Shown here: one piece after another, positions 60,493 through 64,000 of the stretch | Position numbering within the stretch: the first letter of the stretch is position 1 | How the letters are laid out: every line of letters starts with the position of its first letter | Assembly: GCA_013350335.1 (NCBI GenBank) | Contig: CM023534.1 | Location: forward strand, 4,340,001 to 4,404,000 | Source of the DNA: Chimonanthus salicifolius | Taxonomy: Eukaryota; Streptophyta; Magnoliopsida; Laurales; Calycanthaceae | Direction: 5' to 3' | DNA length: 64,000 nucleotides | Program-made: the position numbers and the translations under genes | Notes under the pieces: model-generated | What the model saw: the letters and a program-made list of their open reading frames with translations, nothing else | Told to the model about the DNA's origin: nothing | Databases searched by the model: none

Positions 60493-61109
60493 ATTTGGTC
60501 TTCCAAAGCTCCCCCGATGGCTATTAGCTTTCTTTGGACTGCCGCTTTGGAGAAAATCTTGACTCAAGATAACCTTCGGAGAAAAGGAAGAATCATGGTT
60601 AGTGCTTGCCCTCTGTGTTTGCAAGCATCCGAAGAGTTGAATCATCTTCTACTTTACTGCCCTTTCTCTTCAAATGTTTGGTTCTCGGTGCTTGATCAGT
60701 TTGGAGTGTCTTGGGTTAGGCCATCATCGCTTGCAGAACTGCCTTTTGCTTGGGACATTGTTTTGTCTCGCCAAAATGCGCCTCACCGTGGCAATTATCC
60801 TTATTTGTCACTATTTGGAGCATTTGGTGGTAAAGGAATAATAGGCTTTTCAAAGATAAGAGTGAGACCAGTACGGCTGTTGGACGGCGTGCTCTTGCTA
60901 AGAGTGCTTCGTGGGCTGTTTCGTTGTAGGTGTTCTGGAATATTTCCATGTCAGACATTTTGCGCGCCTAAAAAGAATGCGTTGATCTTGGTTGAAGATT
61001 CATTGTTTGATTCCTTTCCAATTATTTGTGATGCTAGTTTTATCTGTTTTCTATCTTTGTATTTGCACCTCTGGTGCCCTTCTATATATTAATATATGAA
61101 CCATTTCGA
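60493..61109 (+). mobile_element. 5'-truncated LINE with zf-RVT end, nested in copia
   Basis: The reading frame from 60517 encodes FLWTAALEKILTQDNLRRKG, SACPLCLQASEELNHLLLYC and PFSSNVWFSVLDQFGVSW, the zinc-binding reverse-transcriptase tail (zf-RVT). A frameshift follows near 60.83 kb, after which NNRLFKDKSETST and ALAKSASWAVS appear in other frames. It ends in a 3' untranslated region and a poly-A run. A(n)GGTGCATC at 60475-60492 and about 61110-61127 is the target-site duplication. Removing the insert rejoins the copia reading (minus strand) at MEDELDA / WQLAALEK. Confidence 0.82.
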
Positions 61110-61127
61110 AAAAAAAAAAGGTGCATC

Positions 61128-61220
61128 CAATTCATCTTCCATAAACATTTTCGGGAAAGATCCCAAAGAGCAGTATCAATCCTCTTAGTAATGGAGGGTA
61201 AGGAGGAAAGAAAGCTATAG
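61128..61220 (-). mobile_element. Copia pol remnant upstream of the LINE insertion
   Basis: The minus strand gives MFMEDELDAP at about 61128-61155, the E.E..AL segment that precedes the CKWVF motif in copia reverse transcriptases. The match fades beyond about 61.22 kb. Confidence 0.55.
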
Positions 61221-61284
61221 TACAAAGGTTAAATGGAATGATAAAAAACAAAGTGGTTTATGGGATGTTCACTGCAGACTCACC

Positions 61285-61870
61285 TTACATTAAAAGCGTG
61301 ATGTTATAAAATAGCTACTAGACCGACAACGCTTTATGGAGCTAAGTAGTGGACAATGATTTCATCGTTTTTTTCCTCCTCCCAGGCTTACCTGATACAC
61401 GAGGTTTTCAGGTGGTTTCTTGTATCCGTGGGATTAGTCTCACCTCCAATGTGGGGTGGGGATACCCATGTTATCCAAAAAAAATGACGAAAAGCCAGAG
61501 ATGAGGTCAACAAAAATCCAAATGCTAAGATGGATTTGCAAAACCACACAAGAAAATGAAATTAGAAATGACCTCATTAGAGTAACCTTAAAAATAGCAT
61601 ACATAACAAGGAGATGAGGGAATTCCAATTAAGGTGGTATGGGCACGTGTAGAAGTTTAAAAACAACTATAATTCGAAGAACACGGAGGCTATAAGTGAA
61701 AAGTACAAAGAGGAGAAACTTCTAAAACTTGGATCATCGGAATAAAGAAAGCCATGATAAATTGCGGAGTACTACGAATGTGGCCCTTGATAAGGTAGAA
61801 CTCAAAAATCCAACCCTAAACAAATGGAATTAGTGGCTACAATGATGAAGATGGCGATGATGATGAACAC
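61285..61870 (+). mobile_element. RTE-like LINE tail fragment with an internal insertion
   Basis: LYGAK.WTM at about 61330 and, after an interruption, STKIQMLRWICKTTQENEI (61505-61560) and IRNDLIRVTL. It ends with CCAACCCTAAACAAATGG and a GATGAAGATGGCGATGATG tail at about 61812-61865. The interruption at about 61362-61483 contains a block matching 37.54-37.58 kb in reverse and an A run (61478-61485), and may be a small retroposon. Confidence 0.68.
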
Positions 61871-63309
61871 TTGGCAAATTATGTGTACCACAGGGTGTGC
61901 AAAAACAGAAGGGCTCAAGGGGCTGGCTTGGATCTCACAAGACTTTTATGAATATCTTTCTTTCACACACACACACACATATTTTATATATATATATTTA
62001 AAATACCTTCCATCTAAACCCATCCATTCTACATAATGAATAAACCAATAAATGAGATATCTTCACTATCAAAAGATGTTTGTGACTTGGAACAAACTCA
62101 CTAAGAAATGGTTAGAAGCTTTTGACTTGATGATGAGTTAATACAAAAAAGACATGCATTAAACAAAGTGATTGATGAAATACTGATCTGACTGGCTGGC
62201 TGGCAAAGATGGCAGGCTATAACTCACACCTCAGAGATAGATCGCCATTAGATCATGACTGAAAGGTAATGTATATGAAACCCGATATAAGATGGACCCA
62301 ATCTAAACTACAAAAGGCCAATATAAGGCAGTCTCAAATCATAACAGGTAGTTGATTTTGTCCACACTTGGTTTGCAAAGAAAACAGCATTCTCGTTGGC
62401 AGTGCTTCTATTATGCTGAAAAAGAACCTACATTGAACCAACAAGATCCCAAATTTCCTTCTAGACATACAAAATTCTCCAAGGGCTATCCTTCTCCCCA
62501 CTGCCCATCCCCGACCAAAAGGCTCAACATTTTTTTTGGGAGGCAACCCAATTGCATTCTTTGAAGTGCTTTCAACCACCAATCAACCGTCAAAGCTTCA
62601 AAAATAAGAAGTCTCCCATTGCAAGAATTTCCACATCATTTAATTCTTTACCGCCAATCAGATCCACAAATGTAAAAAAGATATTTACCCTTATGACCTC
62701 AAAGAACACCAACAAGGCCACGCAAGACTTGTTTCCTTCATGCCACCACATCTACATTGAATTTCAACTGAGCCTCGTGAGGAAATTCCAACTAAAACAA
62801 CACAAGACGTACCACAACTCCCACCCATCATAGAAGTGTCCCAGTTTGAGAAAATACAATATCCTAATCAAGAAAGCTCATTTCCTAAGGAACAATTATA
62901 ACCTTCATGACCTCAAACATTCATTTCTTGATCTTGACTCGTTGTCAAACACCCTATATCTATTTTCTATACAAGCCACAAAATAGCTAAAGGAAATATG
63001 TGGAGAAAACATACAAAAGTAAAAAAGAATTAGCACCATACCAGCCCATGTCATTTTACTATATGAGCATGTATGTCAATGTGTGCGCGAAGATAGAGAT
63101 GAGGCATTAATCCAAAACAGCTGCACATGCTTAGTAGTAAAGAAAGTAGCCCTTTCCTAGTAAAGCATTGAAAAGTAACACACCTAGAAAGGAAGACAAA
63201 AGATAATTGTCAATGCCCTTGAATCCATTCTCCAAGAAAGGCCCAATTCTCTATATAAAGTAAAACTCTCTGATGCTTCTTCTGAAATGCAGAAACTAGC
63301 ACATAATAT
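61871..63309. other. Intergenic stretch
   Basis: (CA)n at 61963-61978 and TA-rich DNA at 61985-62000. Frames at 62334-62833 are short and have no recognised domain. Confidence 0.4.
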
Positions 63310-63465
63310 ATTTGATTATATAAGAGCTAGAGGTCTCACGTTCGAGTCACATAGTAACCTAATGCACATGGCTGGGGGGTCTGCGTGCATGTAAAGTTTT
63401 ACCCAATGCCCTCGTACTCGGAGAGAGGTGGGGGTCTTGAAGTTCCCCATCATCGAAATATATAT
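63310..63465 (+). mobile_element. SINE-like element
   Basis: ATAAGAGCTAGAGGTCTCACG followed by GTTCGAGTCACATAG resembles an RNA polymerase III B-box region. The body TTTTACCCAATGCCCTCGTAC and GGGGTCTTGAAG follows. The ends are uncertain. Confidence 0.4.
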
Positions 63466-64000
63466 ATTCAACTATATGTTCAAGTAACAATGTCAGACTC
63501 ATCATCATCAAATCCAAAACTGGTCCCCAAACATGCTACAAAACTAGGGAGCTATCCAACCCTAGTAAAGCACTTCAAAAAAAAGAAACCCACAAAGGAT
63601 AGGTATCAAAACAATCCTTGCTTGCACCAATTACTAGAATCTATCCATTCAGGCATCCCAATGTTTCATGATCCAATCATTCACAAGCTAGCCCGACTTT
63701 TCTATGGCTGGGTGAGGGCACTTTTTCTGTCCATGGACCTACTCAATGAACGGTTTGGTACTGGGATGTGTACCAGCAATTCAGTCCAAGCATTGTCTCG
63801 CAAACAGAAACACCTTGAATTCATAGACACCAGTTCAACAAATATTCTATCTTCCATCCACAAACAAATTAGAAGCAAAAACTAAGTAAAACCCATTTCA
63901 CCCTTGAACAAATGAGAAAACAGTAAGTGCAAATTGGTAGAGATTATCATCAACATGACCTTCATTCTCTTCAAACTTCCTCAAAGCATAAATAGCTAAC
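63466..64000. other. Terminal stretch, no gene assigned
   Basis: A + strand frame of 166 codons (63385-63885) overlaps the SINE-like element at its start and has no recognised motif. It may be chance or part of a transcript extending beyond the window. Confidence 0.35.

Noticed and set aside
60517..61092. Intact 191-residue cellular gene
   Set aside because: The frame is the zf-RVT end of a LINE followed by a frameshift; NNRLFKDK and SASWAVS continue in other frames, and a poly-A tail with target-site duplication follows.
63385..63885. 166-codon + strand frame at the right edge
   Set aside because: Starts within a SINE-like repeat and shows no motif. Kept only as a possible transcript part; not called as a gene.

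Overview
The window looks like nuclear DNA of a flowering plant. Both recognisable genes are split by spliceosomal introns with GT..AG borders and encode plant families: an IQ67-domain (IQD) calmodulin-binding protein and a cytokinin oxidase/dehydrogenase (CKX). Everything else is AT-rich intergenic sequence filled with small plant-type transposable elements. The species cannot be fixed from the sequence. No organellar, bacterial or CRISPR signature was seen.

Layout. 0-12.5 kb holds a Stowaway MITE and then a cluster of four broken copies of one uncharacterised plant gene, mostly on the minus strand, at about 1.7-2.5, 4.7-6.2, 6.8-8.9 and 10.6-12.4 kb. Two of these copies include an inverted repeat of the gene fragment. 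The cluster is interrupted by a solo LTR, a LINE 3' end, foldback elements and short tandem repeats. 13.2-17.9 kb has a hAT-type MITE, tandem duplications and a SINE. 18.0-22.0 kb is the IQD gene (five exons, + strand), with a complete 351-bp miniature LTR element in intron 2 and a tRNA-derived SINE in intron 4. 22.8-23.7 kb has two solo LTRs. 27.6-32.8 kb is a direct tandem duplication of a roughly 2.5-kb unit, each unit carrying a foldback element with an internal minisatellite. 37.5-38.8 kb is a satellite of about 133 bp with a dimeric higher-order repeat. 39-48 kb is gene-poor, with SINEs, LINE debris and a cluster of ATATCGGCCGATAT palindromes. 48.7-51.1 kb is the CKX gene (five exons, + strand). 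52.8-64 kb is a nested graveyard: a LINE tail with an 18-bp target-site duplication, a complete 620-bp TRIM inside a LINE reverse-transcriptase ORF, and a different LINE inside the reverse transcriptase of a decayed Ty1-copia element.

Function. The two intact genes are independent and about 27 kb apart. IQD proteins bind calmodulin, usually at microtubules, plasma membrane or nucleus. CKX enzymes degrade cytokinins. Nothing in the sequence links them.

Most notable. The inverted repeat at about 6.81-7.40 kb (partly deleted copy at 1.67-2.11 kb) has arms of about 270-290 bp from the same gene fragment around a 29-bp spacer, so a transcript across it would fold into a long hairpin. Next come the TRIM-in-LINE insertion with a perfect 5-bp target-site duplication, the foldback element with 9-bp duplications inside a 2.5-kb tandem duplication, and a SINE whose 3' tail matches that of a LINE family in the same window.
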